Counted from the stretch's first letter, positions 44,643-54,419 are shown. The stretch is DNA of 64,000 bases from a candidate division BRC1 bacterium ADurb.Bin183 (GCA_002070185.1 MWCT01000002.1:186001-250000); one strand, 5' to 3'. The notes: a model not told the origin generated them from the letters alone. Translations and numbers: made by a program.

Positions 44643-46073
44643 TCAGCCAACGAGCCATTTTTCAATAGCGGGTCTGAGAAAGACGAGCACAAAAAGAATG
44701 GCAACAGCCCACATGAACGGTTTGATATCCCGCGCGCGTCCAGTCATAACCTTCCAGAATGTGTAGGTAATGAATCCCATCCCCACGCCATGCGTGATGG
44801 AAAAAGTCAGCGGCATAGTCACAATCACCAAAAACGCCGGCAGCGCCTCGTCGCCCTTTTTCCAATCAATATGCACGATGGATTCCATCATTAAGAATCC
44901 CACGATAATAAGCGCAGCCGCAGTTACAGGGTGGCGCACTGTCATCGGCGCAACCTGAACGCCTCCGCCAATGACAGCAATCAGCGGTGTGAACAAGACG
45001 GCAAGGAGAAAGAGGCACCCGCAAACAACTGCGGTAAGACCGGTGCGCCCGCCTTCCACCACGCCTGCTGTGGATTCTATGAAGCAGGTGTTGGAGGAGC
45101 AGCCAAACGCCCCGCCAATAACCGCTCCCAACGAATCCACAATAAGCAAAGGGCGAATGCGAGGGATGCGCCCATTTTTATCGAGATAACCCGCCTTTGC
45201 GCCAACGCCAATCGCCGTTCCCATTGTGTCGAAGAAGTCGGACATGAAAAAGGCAAATGCCACGGGCAATAGCGAAATGGTGATTGCGCCTTTGAGATCA
45301 AAGGCAAAAAAGGTGCTCCAACTTGCCCTATCCGATGGAATCTGAAAAATTTTAGCAGGCAGAGGGATGAGCGGCGCCCAGCGCGCCTCCTCGCCCAAAC
45401 CCGAAATCAATTCAGCCGGCGTTCCGACCCCTGCGGGCAAATGCCAGATAGGGAGCATCCCCGCCAGCGCCGTGATGCAGATGCCAAGAAGAAGCGCGCC
45501 GCGCACACCTTTCAAGACCATCCAGCCGGTGGCCAGCAATCCCAGCATGGCAAGCAACGCCACCGGGTGGGCAAAGTCGCCGAACGACACCATTGTTGCG
45601 GGATTTGTTTCGAGCAGATTGCCCTCCTGCAAACCGACAAATGTGATGAAGATTCCAATGGCAACCGCAATGGCATGTTTTAACGGTTGGGGGATTGCGT
45701 CCATGACCGCCTCGCGGATGGTCATGGCGGAAAGGACAAGGACAACCAACCCTTCAAGCACAACCACGCCCATAGCAGTCTGCCATGATTTGCCCATGCC
45801 CAGAACGATATTGAAGGCGACGATAGCGTTCAGCCCCATTCCGGCGGCAAGGCACATGGGGTAGTTTGTTGCGAGCCCCATCATGATAGTGACTATTCCG
45901 GCTGCGACGCATGTGGCGACGACTGCGCCGGTGAAGGGGACATTTCCCGCTGCGAGGATGGCGGGATTCGTGAAGATGATATAAGCCATTGCCATGAAAG
46001 TTGTGACACCGGCGCGAACCTCCGTCCCGAAGGTCGTCTGGTTGTTGCGAAGATGAAACAAACGTTCAAACAT
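44643..46073 (-). CDS. NCS2/AzgA-family purine permease
   Basis: Guanine/hypoxanthine-type permease of 476 residues with about 12-14 membrane helices. Start 46073 is chosen because GGAG is 10 bases upstream and 'FHLRNNQTTFGTEVRAGVTTFMAMAYIIFTNP' is the family N-terminus; the upstream ATG (46115) has no support. Also 'GMGLNAIVAFNIVLG' and 'SSNTCFIESTAGVVEGGRTGLTAVV'. It lies downstream of an 8-oxoguanine deaminase, so it may import guanine, hypoxanthine or oxidised purines. Confidence 0.92.
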   Translation of the reverse strand: MFERLFHLRNNQTTFGTEVRAGVTTFMAMAYIIFTNPAILAAGNVPFTGAVVATCVAAGIVTIMMGLATNYPMCLAAGMGLNAIVAFNIVLGMGKSWQTAMGVVVLEGLVVLVLSAMTIREAVMDAIPQPLKHAIAVAIGIFITFVGLQEGNLLETNPATMVSFGDFAHPVALLAMLGLLATGWMVLKGVRGALLLGICITALAGMLPIWHLPAGVGTPAELISGLGEEARWAPLIPLPAKIFQIPSDRASWSTFFAFDLKGAITISLLPVAFAFFMSDFFDTMGTAIGVGAKAGYLDKNGRIPRIRPLLIVDSLGAVIGGAFGCSSNTCFIESTAGVVEGGRTGLTAVVCGCLFLLAVLFTPLIAVIGGGVQVAPMTVRHPVTAAALIIVGFLMMESIVHIDWKKGDEALPAFLVIVTMPLTFSITHGVGMGFITYTFWKVMTGRARDIKPFMWAVAILFVLVFLRPAIEKWLVG

Positions 46074-46145
46074 AATATTTTTTCTCCAAGGCTGGCGTTG
46101 GTTTTTTAAATTCAATGAAAGTTTTCGCCCAAACAGGCAAGTGTG

Positions 46146-47516
46146 TTATTTTTTCAATGCCGCTTCCGCCATTTTGCGGGCATGCATATTCATCTCTGCG
46201 GCAACGGCTTTCGTGTTGATTGTCTGAAGTTCGCCATTTTCGACAACCGTCTCTCCGTTGACTATGACGGTGTGCGCGCGGTGGTTGATTCCGCATAGCG
46301 CCAGCGCCGCAAGCGGGTCATGCAAAGAGCCGGCATAATCAAGCCGACTCATATCAAAGATTGCGATGTCCGCCGCCTTGCCGGCTTCGAGGCTGCCGAT
46401 GTCGCCGCGGCGAAAGATGGATGCGCCGCCGCGCGTTGCCAGACGCAACGCGGTTTCCGGCGGCATTGCGCCGACGCCTTTTACCAGTCTGTGAAGGAGC
46501 ATGCACTGCCTTGCCTCGCCCAGCATGTCGGATGAATCATTTGATGCGCTGCCATCCACAGCAAGCCCGACTAGCACACCCGCCTCAATCATCTCGGGAA
46601 TGGGCGCCGCGCCGGAACCGAGCCGCATATTGGATGTAGGACAATGCGCCACGCCGGTTTTGGTTTCCGCCATTATTTTAATTTCGTCCTTGTTTAAATG
46701 CACGCAATGGGCAAACCAGACATCTTCGCCCAACCAGCCGAGGCTCTCCATATATGCAAGAGGTCTCATGCCGAGCGTTTGCTGACAGTAATCATCCTCA
46801 TCGCGGGTTTCGGCAAGGTGTGTGTGGAGGAGAACGCCCTTTTCGCGCGCCAGCTCTGCGGTTTGCATCATCAGTTCCGGTGTGACGGAAAATGGCGAGC
46901 AGGGCGCCAGCGCGATGCTGCACATGGAAAATGGAACGGGGTCGTGATAGGTTTCGATAAGCCGAATGGAGTCTTCAAGGATGGTTTCTTCATCTTGAAC
47001 CACGTCATCGGGCGGGAGTCCGCCTTTGCTGCGTCCGCGCGACATGCTCCCGCGCGTGGGATGGAATCGAATGCCAATTTCAGCGGCGGCGCGGATCTCT
47101 TCATCAATCAACATGCCCGTTTGGGCGCAGGGGAAAAGATAAAGATGGTCGGTCGTGGTTGTGCATCCGGAGAGGAGGAGTTCGCCGAGGGCTCCGAGCG
47201 AGCTCCAATAAACGGCTTCCGGCGTAAGATGCCGCCAGATTTCATAGAGATAAACGAGCCAGTCGAAGAGTTTGGCGTTTTGGACAGCGGGCATAGCGCG
47301 CGTCAATGTTTGATAAAAATGGTGGTGTGTGTTTATGAGACCGGGGATGGCGATCATGCCGGTGGCGTCAATGATGCTCTCCGCCTGTTGTTTCAGATTT
47401 TGCCCGATTTCTTTAATCTGCGGTCCTTCGATGTAGATATCCGCCTGTTCATGTTTTGAATTTTTATCATCAAAGGTTGCAATCATCAGAGCGTTTTTAA
47501 TTAGCATTGTTTTCAT
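46146..47516 (-). CDS. 8-oxoguanine deaminase (amidohydrolase family)
   Basis: 456 residues, TIM-barrel metal hydrolase. It matches the 8-oxoguanine deaminase pattern closely: 'GLINTHHHFYQTLTRAMP', 'LLLSGCTTTTDHLYLFP', 'RGSMSRGRSKGGLPPDDVVQDE', 'HTHLAETRDE', 'AHCVHL', 'CPTSNMRLGSG' and 'VDGSASNDSSDM'. It converts 8-oxoguanine to urate, salvaging or detoxifying oxidised guanine. A GGAT ribosome site overlaps the end of the upstream gene region. It lies between the GH-A-like gene (12 bases) and the permease in one minus-strand operon. Confidence 0.92.
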   Translation of the reverse strand: MKTMLIKNALMIATFDDKNSKHEQADIYIEGPQIKEIGQNLKQQAESIIDATGMIAIPGLINTHHHFYQTLTRAMPAVQNAKLFDWLVYLYEIWRHLTPEAVYWSSLGALGELLLSGCTTTTDHLYLFPCAQTGMLIDEEIRAAAEIGIRFHPTRGSMSRGRSKGGLPPDDVVQDEETILEDSIRLIETYHDPVPFSMCSIALAPCSPFSVTPELMMQTAELAREKGVLLHTHLAETRDEDDYCQQTLGMRPLAYMESLGWLGEDVWFAHCVHLNKDEIKIMAETKTGVAHCPTSNMRLGSGAAPIPEMIEAGVLVGLAVDGSASNDSSDMLGEARQCMLLHRLVKGVGAMPPETALRLATRGGASIFRRGDIGSLEAGKAADIAIFDMSRLDYAGSLHDPLAALALCGINHRAHTVIVNGETVVENGELQTINTKAVAAEMNMHARKMAEAALKK

Positions 47517-47528
47517 TTCGGCATCCTT

Positions 47529-49766
47529 TTACAGACGAGAAAATTTGAAATTCAATTTGCCCTCCCGCCGTTCAGGCAGATTTATAAAAGCTTTATACCA
47601 TTCTTTTTGTTTTTGCAAGTTATATGATACGGCGGCGTTTTCAAATTGTATGGATAACGGTTTGCGAAGCAGCAGCGTTTTGACTTGCCTTCCAAAATAT
47701 CCATTAACGGAGAGATAATCCGGAGTGTCGTCAACGGCGTTCAGATAAATCTGTCCTTGGATATCAAGCAGGTTGTGCGCATCGGAGATAATTTTTAGGA
47801 GGCGAAAATCAAGCGGCGGCACGCTGATTCTTTTGCCTTTTTGCAGGAATGCGCCCTTGCGCACATCCCACAAGCGCCCTTCTTTCAATGGCAGCGAGCA
47901 GACAGCGGGGGCGTCGCTGCAATTGGATATGATGATAAATCCATTCGCCGTGCGATTCCAAAGAATGCCCTCTGATTTAGTTTGAACGCTGGGGTATTCA
48001 TCTTTTGCAATGCCGGCTTCTTCAAGGAGATGCCGCACAAACAAATCAATAGGCAGGTTGTTATCGCAGCCATCCGTGGAAAGACCCGCGAACATCGCTG
48101 CCCCTCCGCCGACGATGCGTCTGCGAAAAATAACCGGCTCGTTGTTTGCGCCAGCGGTGTATAGGATTTCCAGTTCAGCCGAATTTTTCAACGCGGGCAC
48201 GCCCCGCACGCCGCATTTGAGTATCGGGTTTTTGCCGATGAAGGCGTCTGCGGGATTTTTTGAGATGAAATTCAATTTTGTTTTTCCGCCATGCGCAACG
48301 ACTCGGATGGGTTGTTCGGCGTCGCATCCGAAAAGGCTCAGCATCTCCGGCGGTTTTGGGCGGAATTCAAAATAGGGGGCGTCCAGTTTCCAGCGATATC
48401 CATTGCGCGCCCCGATATAAAGCAGGCGCCGCGAGGCGTCGGCTTTCAGCCATTTTTCGAGCATCGAAATTTCTTCTGGGGGGATGGGTAAATATTCGCC
48501 AAATATCAGGATTTTTGTTTCCGGATGACGCGCGAGACTTTCCGCAAGCGATTCGGCAAAAAATACAAGCGCGGGGATTTTATTTTCATAAAGCAATTGT
48601 TGAGCGATGAACCAAAAGCTCTTCCATGTTTCCGTCCATGGGCGCGGAATGCGGCGGGTCATGGCGGCGTAGGAAAATATCATTGCGACGGGACTGATGG
48701 GCGACCCGAGCCGCGGCAGGCATTGATTGACCTCGCTCAGCAGCGCCATGTGCGCGGCATCTCTGCCGTAATCCTTGCCATACCAGTGGCGGGACATGCC
48801 GCAGGGAGCAGCGGCGGCGGCGGCGAGTGCAAATCGGGCAAAGAATTCAAAAGGAAGCAGATTATTTGGCGTATCCGCAGAATTAAGAATATGCTCGTCG
48901 GTTGGATTATTGACCGATATAATCGGTTTGCCCAAATTCTGTGCGAGGTTTTCCAGATAGGAAATCTGGGGCATCTGTTCGCCGCCGGAGCCTATAATCG
49001 CCTCGGCGTGAACATTATCCGGCTGCATCCTCACGACGATAAAATCCACATCGGGGAGGAATGCCAGTTTGCTAATTGGGCAGCAGGAGTTCCATGTTTC
49101 CATTGGCGTGTTTTCGTGTGTGGGGACAAAGAACCATGGCATGATGCCGCACTTTTGGAAACCGAGTTTGCGCGCGAATTCGGCAAGGCGGCGGTAAAAA
49201 TCCACAAGGATGTTTGATTTTAGTTCTTGAAGCCGGTAATAATTTTCGCTTTCGGACTGATGGGTTGGATAGGGCAAATCGGGAAATGCCTCGCGAAATC
49301 GTTCAAAGAGTTTATCCTTTGTGCCGGGGATGTCGAACTTGAACATCGGCTCTTCAAAAACCACCCAATCGAAGCCGTAACCGCGTAGGATTTCCGCGAT
49401 GGTTTTGATGTAATGGAGCCAGCCGGGCGCGGCAAACGAGCCGAAGAAATTCTTTTTTCCGTAAGAGATGTAATGCTGATAGATGTAGGGGGTGTTATCG
49501 GTATTATACTGGGCGCATTCGAGCGCGGTGTCATCGAGAAACCCGACGGTGGATTGGATTTGGATGCACGCGGGGCATCCGCAGTCGTGCGCCATGCGGA
49601 CGAAGTCTTCGTATGGCTTGCGGAAAACGCTGCGCAATTCTGCGAGCGGAAAGGCATAAAAGGCGCTGTAAGCCACGTCGTAATTCCAGCGGCGCATATC
49701 ATCGAAATATCGCTCCAACTGCTCCGGCGTTGCCATGCGTTCAGGACTTGTTGGCAGAATATTCAT
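47529..49766 (-). CDS. Putative glycoside hydrolase, GH-A/GH42-like, cytoplasmic
   Basis: 745 residues. The N-terminal half looks like a TIM barrel ('RRWNYDVAYSAFYAF', 'YGFDWVVFEEPMFKFDIPG', 'DFIVVRMQPDN'), with Glu residues in 'VVFEEPMF' at a typical strand end. The middle resembles the GH42 trimerisation (flavodoxin-like) domain ('VAMIFSYAAMTRRIPRPW', 'ILIFGEYLPIPPEE'), and a beta-sandwich end follows. AGGAG is 8 bases before the ATG. No signal peptide. It is 12 bases upstream of an 8-oxoguanine deaminase and shares an operon with it, an odd pairing unless it acts on nucleosides or glycosylated substrates. I cannot name the substrate. Confidence 0.65.
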   Translation of the reverse strand: MNILPTSPERMATPEQLERYFDDMRRWNYDVAYSAFYAFPLAELRSVFRKPYEDFVRMAHDCGCPACIQIQSTVGFLDDTALECAQYNTDNTPYIYQHYISYGKKNFFGSFAAPGWLHYIKTIAEILRGYGFDWVVFEEPMFKFDIPGTKDKLFERFREAFPDLPYPTHQSESENYYRLQELKSNILVDFYRRLAEFARKLGFQKCGIMPWFFVPTHENTPMETWNSCCPISKLAFLPDVDFIVVRMQPDNVHAEAIIGSGGEQMPQISYLENLAQNLGKPIISVNNPTDEHILNSADTPNNLLPFEFFARFALAAAAAAPCGMSRHWYGKDYGRDAAHMALLSEVNQCLPRLGSPISPVAMIFSYAAMTRRIPRPWTETWKSFWFIAQQLLYENKIPALVFFAESLAESLARHPETKILIFGEYLPIPPEEISMLEKWLKADASRRLLYIGARNGYRWKLDAPYFEFRPKPPEMLSLFGCDAEQPIRVVAHGGKTKLNFISKNPADAFIGKNPILKCGVRGVPALKNSAELEILYTAGANNEPVIFRRRIVGGGAAMFAGLSTDGCDNNLPIDLFVRHLLEEAGIAKDEYPSVQTKSEGILWNRTANGFIIISNCSDAPAVCSLPLKEGRLWDVRKGAFLQKGKRISVPPLDFRLLKIISDAHNLLDIQGQIYLNAVDDTPDYLSVNGYFGRQVKTLLLRKPLSIQFENAAVSYNLQKQKEWYKAFINLPERREGKLNFKFSRL

Positions 49767-49980
49767 TGAGATGGCTCCTGATTTTTTGCAATGAACGAAA
49801 AATCATCTCATTTATCCGCGTTGGAAATGCAAGTATGTATTTTATTTTTGCCGCTATAGGGCGGGTTTGGCGATTTTCATTTGGCGCAATTTTCATTTGA
49901 CGGTTGACGCGGTTGTAAACGGTTTAATATCAAATATTATTTTATGGGACGAATTGCTTTTTTATGGGGCGGCTTTAATT

Positions 49981-52008
49981 ATGAGGATGTTTGAAAGAAT
50001 TGTTTTTTTGGTATTATGCTTTGTTTTGTTTGCGTTGGCTGTCTGCGGGGAGCCGCCGGCGGGATATTATGATTCGGCGATTGGCTTAAGCGGGAATGCC
50101 CTGCGCGTTGCGTTGCATAATATCATCCGTAACCACACGCGGGTTTCTTATAGCAACTCGGCTCGAGTTATCATTGCCGACGCCTGTCAAGACCCGGATA
50201 ATTCCAGCAATATCATTGATGTTTATAAAAATGCCAGCTACGCGAAAACCGATAGCGCATCATGGGGAATGGAACATGTCTGGCCCAAGTCGTTTGGATT
50301 CCCAAAAGAAACAACATGCAGTTATCCCTATTCGGATCTGCATCATCTTTTTGCCTGCGATAGCGGATACAACTCCGCGCGCAGTAACAAGTTTTATGAT
50401 AATTGTTTATCAGGATGCGCGGCATACAGCGTTATCGGATTTCCCGAATATTCCAACTATTCCAACCCCCGTTCATGGGAGGTTTGGATGAATCGCCGAG
50501 GCGATGTGGCGCGGGCGCTTTTTTATATGGACGTGCGTTATGAGGGCGGAAAGCATGATGTAACCAATTGCGATGAGCCGGATTTAATTCTGACAAACGA
50601 TCCTGATTTGATTGTTTCATCGAGCGCGACTCTTTCCATCGCTTATATGGGCATCCTCGATACGCTTTTGCAGTGGCACAAAGACGACCCAGTGGATGAC
50701 CGAGAAAGGCTGCATAACGACGTTGTTTACAACAGCAGACAGAAAAACCGAAACCCTTTTGTGGACCATCCGGAATGGGTGGAGGCAATCTGGGGCAATT
50801 TGGTTCCGACCCCAACCGCCGAGCCAACTGCAACGCCGAAACCATCGCCTTCGCCCACGCCCGCGATTGGCGTTCTGCCCGGCGATATTGTAATCAATGA
50901 GATTGATTACGACGACCCTGGCAAAGATACGCGCAGTTTCGTCGAATTGAAAAATATCAGCCAGAAAATCATAGATCTTTCCACGATGGAGATAGTCGGT
51001 TTGAATGGCGGCTCCACATCCGATTATTTCATATATCGTTTTCAATCTCATCAACTGAATCCGGGAGAATACTGGGTGCTTGGCACGACGGCAGACAGCG
51101 ACAATGTTGCGGCTTTTGTGGATGAAACGATGGTGGGCGTTGCTTCGTTGCAAAACGGACCAAATGACGGGGTTTATCTTCGATTAAAATCCGATTCTTC
51201 CGTCATCATTGATTCGGTGTCATACGAAGGCGCAAGCGCTCATCCAGCCGGCTCGCCCGACACAGGGGATGCTGGGACTGACTCCGACACTGTTGCAGAT
51301 CTTTCGCTCTCCCGTGTTCCGGATGGGCGGGACACAAATGATAATTCAAGCGATTTTAAGCTTCAAAAGTCCACGCCGGGTTCAGCCAACGCCGACTTGA
51401 CCACGCCAACGCCGACTGGCACTCCCCTGCCCACGCAGACACCTGCCCCGCAAATCAAGCCGGGGGAAATTGTGATTAATGAGATAGACTATGATAATAC
51501 CGGCAAGGACACGCAGTCATTTATCGAGTTGAAGAACGTAAGCAATCGGGCGATAGATTTATCTGAGATTGTGGTTGTGGGAATGAATAATCAGACGCCG
51601 TATTTCACTTACAATCTCGCGTCGAATCTCCTGCCGCCGCAAGGTTACTGGGTTCTGGGCACAAGGGACGACAGCAGTTCAATTACTGCCTTTATCAACG
51701 AAACGATGGCGGGCGTTGCTTCGTTGCAAAACGGACCAAATGACGGGGTTTATCTTCGATTAAAATCCGATTCTTCCGTCATCATTGATTCGGTGTCATA
51801 CGAAGGCGCAGGCGCTCATCCAGCCGGCGCGCCCGACACGGGAGATGCTGGGACTGACCCCGGCAATGCGATGGATCTTTCGCTCTCCCGCATTCCGGAT
51901 GGGCAGGACACAAATGATAATTCAAGCGATTTTAAGCTTCAAAAGTCCACGCCGGGCGCAACAAATTCGCCCTCTTCCGATATCGGAACCGGTTTATCGT
52001 TGCATTAA
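49981..52008 (+). CDS. Secreted endonuclease I with two C-terminal lamin-tail domains
   Basis: 675 residues from ATG 49981, where a signal peptide begins ('IVFLVLCFVLFALAVCG'). Residues ~25-280 are an endonuclease I (EndA/BsuBI-type periplasmic DNase) domain: 'ALRVALHNIIRNHTRVSY', 'WGMEHVWPKSFGF' with the catalytic His, 'SDLHHLFACDSGYNSARSNKFYD' and 'NRRGDVARALFYMDVRY'. Two lamin-tail domains follow, each starting 'IVINEIDYD' and separated by Thr/Pro-rich linkers. The mature enzyme probably degrades extracellular DNA as a nutrient. The two lamin-tail halves are near-identical at DNA level. The ribosome site is weak. Confidence 0.88.
   Translation: MRMFERIVFLVLCFVLFALAVCGEPPAGYYDSAIGLSGNALRVALHNIIRNHTRVSYSNSARVIIADACQDPDNSSNIIDVYKNASYAKTDSASWGMEHVWPKSFGFPKETTCSYPYSDLHHLFACDSGYNSARSNKFYDNCLSGCAAYSVIGFPEYSNYSNPRSWEVWMNRRGDVARALFYMDVRYEGGKHDVTNCDEPDLILTNDPDLIVSSSATLSIAYMGILDTLLQWHKDDPVDDRERLHNDVVYNSRQKNRNPFVDHPEWVEAIWGNLVPTPTAEPTATPKPSPSPTPAIGVLPGDIVINEIDYDDPGKDTRSFVELKNISQKIIDLSTMEIVGLNGGSTSDYFIYRFQSHQLNPGEYWVLGTTADSDNVAAFVDETMVGVASLQNGPNDGVYLRLKSDSSVIIDSVSYEGASAHPAGSPDTGDAGTDSDTVADLSLSRVPDGRDTNDNSSDFKLQKSTPGSANADLTTPTPTGTPLPTQTPAPQIKPGEIVINEIDYDNTGKDTQSFIELKNVSNRAIDLSEIVVVGMNNQTPYFTYNLASNLLPPQGYWVLGTRDDSSSITAFINETMAGVASLQNGPNDGVYLRLKSDSSVIIDSVSYEGAGAHPAGAPDTGDAGTDPGNAMDLSLSRIPDGQDTNDNSSDFKLQKSTPGATNSPSSDIGTGLSLH
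51135..51380 (+). repeat. Direct repeat, copy 1, in lamin-tail domain 1
   Basis: 246 bases almost identical to copy 2 at a distance of exactly 576; the first 100 bases are identical. It encodes the second half of the lamin-tail domain. Confidence 0.9.
51711..51956 (+). repeat. Direct repeat, copy 2, in lamin-tail domain 2
   Basis: Copy 2 of the 246-base repeat; differences cluster after the first 100 bases. The preceding halves of the two domains are much less alike, so only part of the domain was recently converted or duplicated. Confidence 0.9.
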
Positions 52009-52052
52009 TCATTGCGATGAAAAAATTTTATTTGGTTTTATTTTAGCGAGTA

Positions 52053-52142
52053 TGGCGGAGAGGGCGGGATTTGAACCCGCGGAAGACTTACGCCCTCACA
52101 CGCTTTCGAGGCGTGCTCCTTAAACCACTCGGACACCTCTCC
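52053..52142 (-). tRNA. tRNA-Ser (anticodon CGA)
   Basis: 90 bases including an encoded 3' CCA. On the minus strand the acceptor stem GGAGAGG (52142-52136) pairs with CCTCTCC; the anticodon loop CTCGAAA sits on a stem CACGC/GCGTG; there is a long variable arm (class II); the T arm ends in GGTTCAAATCC. Serine codon read: UCG. Confidence 0.95.
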
Positions 52143-52243
52143 GCAACAGGAAGAAACGCCGCATTACGTATAACTGATTATCGCATCATTTCAAAAAACA
52201 TATATTTGCATATCTGTTTGATTGAGAGACCGTCAATGGAAAA

Positions 52244-52693
52244 TCAGCGTTTGGCTGCGAAGAATTTTTTGAGGAGTTCGGCGGATTGGTCGGCAAGGAC
52301 GCCGGAAACGACCTCGACCTTGTGGTTGAAGGTTTCGATGTCAAGGAGTCGGCAGTGGGTTTGGACGGCGCCGGATTTATGGTTTGGCGCGCCGTAAACA
52401 AGTCTGCGGATGCGGGCAAGGATGATAGCGCCTGCGCACATTGGGCAGGGTTCAAGCGTGACATAAAGGTCGCAATCAGCAAGCCGCCAGTCGCCGATTT
52501 TTTTTGCGCCTTCGCGCAGGGCGAGCATTTCCGCATGGGCGGTTGGGTCGCCCGTTGTTTCGCGCATGTCATGGGCGCGGGCGATGCACTCCTCCCCTAA
52601 TACTATCACGGCTCCAACGGGTATTTCATCCAACGCAAAGCCCCTGCCGGCTTCGGCAAGGGCTTCGTTCATCCAGTATTTGTCATGCGTCAT
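52244..52693 (-). CDS. tadA: tRNA-specific adenosine deaminase TadA
   Basis: Deaminates A34 to inosine in tRNA-Arg(ACG). 149 residues from ATG 52693; an in-frame ATG at 52750 would overlap the upstream gene by 32 bases and adds 19 residues not seen in the family. Zinc and catalytic residues: 'PTAHAEMLAL' (His, Glu) and 'LEPCPMCAGAI' (two Cys); 'RIRRLVYGAPNHKSGAVQT' is typical of TadA rather than guanine or cytosine deaminase. No clear ribosome site. Downstream lies the tRNA-Ser gene. Confidence 0.9.
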   Translation of the reverse strand: MTHDKYWMNEALAEAGRGFALDEIPVGAVIVLGEECIARAHDMRETTGDPTAHAEMLALREGAKKIGDWRLADCDLYVTLEPCPMCAGAIILARIRRLVYGAPNHKSGAVQTHCRLLDIETFNHKVEVVSGVLADQSAELLKKFFAAKR

Positions 52694-52718
52694 ATTGAGC
52701 GCGTATCGCAAACATCCT

Positions 52719-54419
52719 TTATTGATTTTTCTCAATCTTTTCCACTTCATTGGAAGGTATGGTCATGACAAAACCTTGCGAGGTTTCGATGGTGGTTTTA
52801 TCGCCGAGCTGGTCAATGACCTTGCCTTTGATTTGGCGTCCGTTTTTCAAGTATATCATATCCCATCTGGAAGCGGCTGGCGTTTGAGCAGGCGCGGGGG
52901 TGAGTGCGGGGGCTGGCGTTTTGACCGACGGAGCTGGAGTTAAAATCGGTGCAACGGGCACGGTTGTTTCTTGCGGGGCTTCTTCCGGTTCAGGGGCGAC
53001 GAAAATCGGCGTCGGGGTCGTGAGCTTTGCAAGGTCTGGCAGCGAAGGAAGCCCGGGAAGGGAGGGAATCATAATGGGCAGAGGCGTGGGCGTCGGGGTG
53101 ATTATAACAGCAAGCGTGGCGGTTGTTTCGCCTGTCTGAGCGAGCGATAGCGGCGGCGATGTTTCTGAATCGGATGGCTGAGGAGTTGGTTGAGGCGTTT
53201 CCATATGGCGGACGCTTCGGCGGAATTCAGTCATTTTATCGGCAAAGGCGCCCTGCGGAAGCCCAGCGAAAAGGAGCGAACCGCCATCTTGAGATGGGGC
53301 TCTGTAGCAATAAAGGGCGACGCCGTTCATGTCTTTGTGTCGGGCGTTGCGTATCTGATTAATCACGGTATTCGTGAAATTAAAAAATCCGCCGATACCG
53401 CAAATGACCTTCGTTTGATTTCTATTGGCGGCGGCAAAATCGAGCCAGTTGTCAAATTCCTTTGATTGCTGTGGCGCCTGTTTGTAGTTTTCAAGAACGA
53501 CGCCATCCACCAGTCCTTTATTCAGCCATGTTGCCCAATCTTGCAGGACGAGGGAATATGCGGGAGTTTTGCGGAAGTCTTCATTTGAGGCGGGGGCGTC
53601 TCCCCATGCAACGGCGGTTACGTAGATTTGCAGATTCGGGTTGAGGGGTTTGAGTTGTTTTTGGATTTTTTCCAGCAAGCCTGTCAGCTGGGCGCGGCGC
53701 CAGTCGCACCAGCGCGGGTCGTGAGGCAGCGGTTTATCGGATGTTTGGGTTTCTTTGAAATAAACCATCAGCGCCTGAGGATTGTAGCCCCAGTTCAAAC
53801 CGTCATCGGGATATCTAAAATCATCAAGGAGGATACCGGCGGGGTTATAGTTTTTGACAAATTCCGTTAGCATGGCAAGGATGTATTCTTGCACGGCGGG
53901 AATGCCGGGGTCTATATAATACAAGCTGTTTTTGTCCATGCGTTCTTTTTGGTGGTTGAACATGAGCCATTCAGGGCGGCGCTGGAGGATATTGCCCTGC
54001 GGAGGGGCGCTGCTGATGACTCCCGAATAAGCGGGGAAAAGGCTGAACCAGGCGAATATCTGGATTGGTTTGACGTTATCATTGAGTGGATAAACCATAA
54101 GGGAATAATCTCTGAGCGGGTCGGCGAGCGACGGGTCAATGCGCTCGGAGCGGGGCTCAAGCGAGGAGTTATAGAAGACCTGCCCTTGGTAACGGGCATG
54201 AAGGAAGATGGTATTGAATTGTGCGTCGCGAATTGTCTGAATTGCTTTTTCTGCGCGCGCTTTGCTGAAAAGTTCAGGTCCAAGGGAATCCACAAAGATG
54301 GCTCGCTGGAATCCGTCAAGACTGGTTGGTTCAGAGTTGCCAGCGGGTTGTTGGGCGCAGAGAAAGGAGGCGGTCATCAATCCCAGAATCAGCATCCCAA
54401 ACATGCGAATTTTATTCAT
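52719..54419 (-). CDS. Secreted GHL10 (DUF187/YngK-like) glycoside-hydrolase-like protein
   Basis: 566 residues. GGAGG is 9 bases before the ATG at 54419 but directly abuts an ATG three codons earlier, so 54419 is the start. Signal peptide ('GMLILGLMTASFLCAQ'). The GHL10 barrel shows 'IFVDSLGPELFSKARAEKAIQTIRDAQFNTIFLHARYQGQVFY', 'YIDPGIPAVQEYI', 'PAGILLDDFRYPDDG' and 'VDGVVLENYKQAP'; acidic residues in 'LLDDFRYP' are at the expected site. A long Pro/Thr-rich linker (~425-515) leads to a small SH3-like beta domain ('YLKNGRQIKGKVIDQLGDKTTI'). It is probably a periplasmic or extracellular glycan hydrolase, with substrate unknown. Confidence 0.85.
   Translation of the reverse strand: MNKIRMFGMLILGLMTASFLCAQQPAGNSEPTSLDGFQRAIFVDSLGPELFSKARAEKAIQTIRDAQFNTIFLHARYQGQVFYNSSLEPRSERIDPSLADPLRDYSLMVYPLNDNVKPIQIFAWFSLFPAYSGVISSAPPQGNILQRRPEWLMFNHQKERMDKNSLYYIDPGIPAVQEYILAMLTEFVKNYNPAGILLDDFRYPDDGLNWGYNPQALMVYFKETQTSDKPLPHDPRWCDWRRAQLTGLLEKIQKQLKPLNPNLQIYVTAVAWGDAPASNEDFRKTPAYSLVLQDWATWLNKGLVDGVVLENYKQAPQQSKEFDNWLDFAAANRNQTKVICGIGGFFNFTNTVINQIRNARHKDMNGVALYCYRAPSQDGGSLLFAGLPQGAFADKMTEFRRSVRHMETPQPTPQPSDSETSPPLSLAQTGETTATLAVIITPTPTPLPIMIPSLPGLPSLPDLAKLTTPTPIFVAPEPEEAPQETTVPVAPILTPAPSVKTPAPALTPAPAQTPAASRWDMIYLKNGRQIKGKVIDQLGDKTTIETSQGFVMTIPSNEVEKIEKNQ

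Noticed and set aside
46698..47459. 253-codon + strand ORF
   Set aside because: Antisense to the well-recognised 8-oxoguanine deaminase gene.
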